The position numbers and the translations under genes were made by a program. Below the pieces are notes generated by a model. The model searched no databases, was not told the DNA's origin, and was given only the letters and a program-made list of their open reading frames with translations. Below, piece by piece: positions 4,928-6,260 of a stretch of DNA of 6,260 nucleotides (position 1 is its first letter; each line of letters opens with the position of its first letter). This stretch comes from Phycisphaerae bacterium (GTDB lineage: Bacteria; Planctomycetota; Phycisphaerae; Sedimentisphaerales; SM23-30), in assembly GCA_021736565.1 (NCBI GenBank), contig JAIPFO010000235.1, positions 1-6,260 of the forward strand, read 5' to 3'.

Positions 4928-6260
4928 TTATCTTTCAAATGGCAATGTGACGACCACCGTTGTACCTTCCGGCGATAAACAGGGTTCAATGCGGATATTC
5001 CCGCCATGCTGTCTGGCGATTTCCAGGGCAATCGCCAGGCCAAGGCCTGTCCCGCCGATCTGATTGCTTCTGGAATTGTCCCCCCGAAAAAAACGGTCAA
5101 ACAGATGCGGAAGCTTCTCTTTGGCGATCGTCTGGCCCCGATTATGAATTGAAACAGAAATATGGCCGTCAGAGTCCTGGGCCATGGACACCGAAATAGC
5201 AACAGGCTGCGTACTGTATTTTATCGCATTGTTCAGGATATTGCCAAAAAGGATATTTAGATTGTCGGGAATGCCTTTAATCATGGTTTGGGAGAAGTTT
5301 TTAATCACTATCCGGTCTTTAATCGTTGGCTCGGCTCTTTTAACCTGTTCGATTAAATCGATCAAGAGCCGGTCCAGTTGCACAGAAACAAAATCAGGTA
5401 TTGCCGATGAATTGTCCTGACGTGCCAGCGTCAATAGCTGGTCGATCAGGCTTTCCATTTTGGTAATATCTTCCAGGGTATCATCGATCGCCGTGATATA
5501 GGCATCCTTACTCCGGGGCCTCATTCGGGCCGTTTGCAAGGTACTTTTGGCCACAGTCAGAGGCGTACGTAATTCATGTGACGCATCCGCGGTAAACTGT
5601 TTTTGTTTCTTAGTCGCTTTATGGAGCCGTATCAGCATGGCATTGACCGCATCGGCAAAAGGCTGAACTTCCCTGGGTAAAGAGCCTTCAGTTAAAATGG
5701 GTAGATTCAGGTTCTGCATCGTGATGTTCTGCAACTGACCGGCGGCTTGATTAATCGAGCGGGTTCCCCAGGAAACAATTAGTAAGGTCGCTACGATAGC
5801 ACCGGTTACGACGCAAAAGCCAAATATAACCAGGAATTGCATAAATTCCTTCATTTCATGATAGGCAAATCTGCTGGAGATGGCCACCACGATATTGACT
5901 GGTTTCTGACCGGTATAATCACGCAGCCAGACGACGCGATAGGCCTTCGCACCGTCAAATATTTCGCCGAAGCTGTAATTGCCTTGCGATACTTTCAGTT
6001 TATCGGTTATAGTTTGCAGCCATTGTCCGTATTTGCTTTCAGCCGGATCGCTGCAACACAGATCATTTTTTGAACCTTCAAACCATACCCTGTATAAGAC
6101 TGGAAATGTCAGGTATTTCTGGCCGGTGATCGAACGGATCTCATCAAGAATATCTTCCTGGCTGTCTGTATTGTTCAGATTCGCAGCGATTGCATTGGTC
6201 ATCACTAAAAGGGTGTGGTCCACACTGTTAAGCTGTGCTTCACGGAATTCTACATAGGAC
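4928..6260 (-). CDS. Sensor histidine kinase, QseC/PmrB/CusS type, N-terminus cut by window edge
   Basis: The frame ends at TAA 4930-4928 and has no stop up to the right edge; 12 further codons (SYVEFREAQLNS) precede the GTG at 6223, so that GTG is not the true start and the first membrane helix lies outside. Counting from GTG 6223 as 1: residues 1-125 are a periplasmic sensor of 2CSK_N type; 129-151 are the second membrane helix; about 152-203 a HAMP linker; 204-270 the HisKA domain with ASHELRTPL and phospho-acceptor His216 (codon 5578-5576); 315-430 the ATPase domain with N box NILNNAIKYS, HNRGQTI, the F box LFDRFFRGD and GGTGLGLAIA. All catalytic boxes are intact; N-x-G in place of D-x-G is normal in CusS-like kinases. 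These kinases phosphorylate an OmpR-family regulator, usually encoded just upstream. A PmrA-type box directly downstream suggests the target operon. The signal sensed cannot be read; PmrB relatives sense iron, acid or cationic peptides, CusS metal. Confidence 0.92.
   Translation of the reverse strand, partial: SYVEFREAQLNSVDHTLLVMTNAIAANLNNTDSQEDILDEIRSITGQKYLTFPVLYRVWFEGSKNDLCCSDPAESKYGQWLQTITDKLKVSQGNYSFGEIFDGAKAYRVVWLRDYTGQKPVNIVVAISSRFAYHEMKEFMQFLVIFGFCVVTGAIVATLLIVSWGTRSINQAAGQLQNITMQNLNLPILTEGSLPREVQPFADAVNAMLIRLHKATKKQKQFTADASHELRTPLTVAKSTLQTARMRPRSKDAYITAIDDTLEDITKMESLIDQLLTLARQDNSSAIPDFVSVQLDRLLIDLIEQVKRAEPTIKDRIVIKNFSQTMIKGIPDNLNILFGNILNNAIKYSTQPVAISVSMAQDSDGHISVSIHNRGQTIAKEKLPHLFDRFFRGDNSRSNQIGGTGLGLAIALEIARQHGGNIRIEPCLSPEGTTVVVTLPFER

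Noticed and set aside
6221..6223. GTG as start codon of the histidine kinase.
   Set aside because: The frame is open for 12 further codons to the edge with kinase-like residues, and the first membrane helix is missing, so the gene is truncated by the window.
1..6260. CRISPR arrays, insertion sequences, tRNA/rRNA genes or phage genes.
   Set aside because: No regularly spaced repeats, transposase motifs, terminal inverted repeats or conserved RNA signatures were seen.

Overview
This 6,260-base window reads as a chromosomal stretch of a Gram-negative bacterium. The best fit is a proteobacterium with gammaproteobacterial affinities: one protein resembles the YejM/PbgA inner-membrane sulfatase-fold family, and one promoter has PmrA-type direct repeats. 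Base composition is moderate. Assignment below that level is not possible from the sequence. Every gene I can support is on the minus strand, so transcription runs from high to low coordinates.

Layout in order of transcription. (1) 6260-4928: a sensor histidine kinase of the QseC/PmrB/CusS type. Its N-terminus lies beyond the right edge; a partner response regulator would be expected there but is not seen. (2) 4927-4469: a 459-base intergenic region. It holds a 9-bp hairpin just after the kinase gene, a textbook OmpR/PmrA-type promoter (two 11-bp repeats of YTTAAGGTTCA, 10 bases from a perfect TATAAT), a leader of about 300 bases and a three-copy 10-bp tandem repeat that contains the next start codon. 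(3) 4468-3845: a membrane-anchored protein phosphatase-fold enzyme with a CX5R active site. (4) 3819-1933: a five-helix membrane protein with an extracytoplasmic sulfatase/alkaline-phosphatase-fold domain. It resembles YejM/PbgA but keeps the catalytic residues. (5) 1774-1649: a short open frame with a strong ribosome binding site that looks like the N-terminus of a PAP2-type phosphatase. It passes by a one-base frame change, with an ATGA overlap, into (6) 1652-837: a DUF2279-family protein. (7) 836-358: a 479-base non-coding gap. (8) 357-1: the N-terminus of a secreted LamG-domain protein that runs off the left edge.

How they may work together (inference): kinase, PmrA-like box, phosphatase and sulfatase-fold enzyme make up a probable two-component-controlled envelope-modification locus. 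Such systems commonly remodel lipid A or phospholipid head groups in response to metals, pH or cationic peptides. The most unusual points are the promoter architecture, the start codon placed inside a tandem repeat, the apparent catalytic competence of the YejM-like protein, and the PAP2-like relic fused out of frame to DUF2279.
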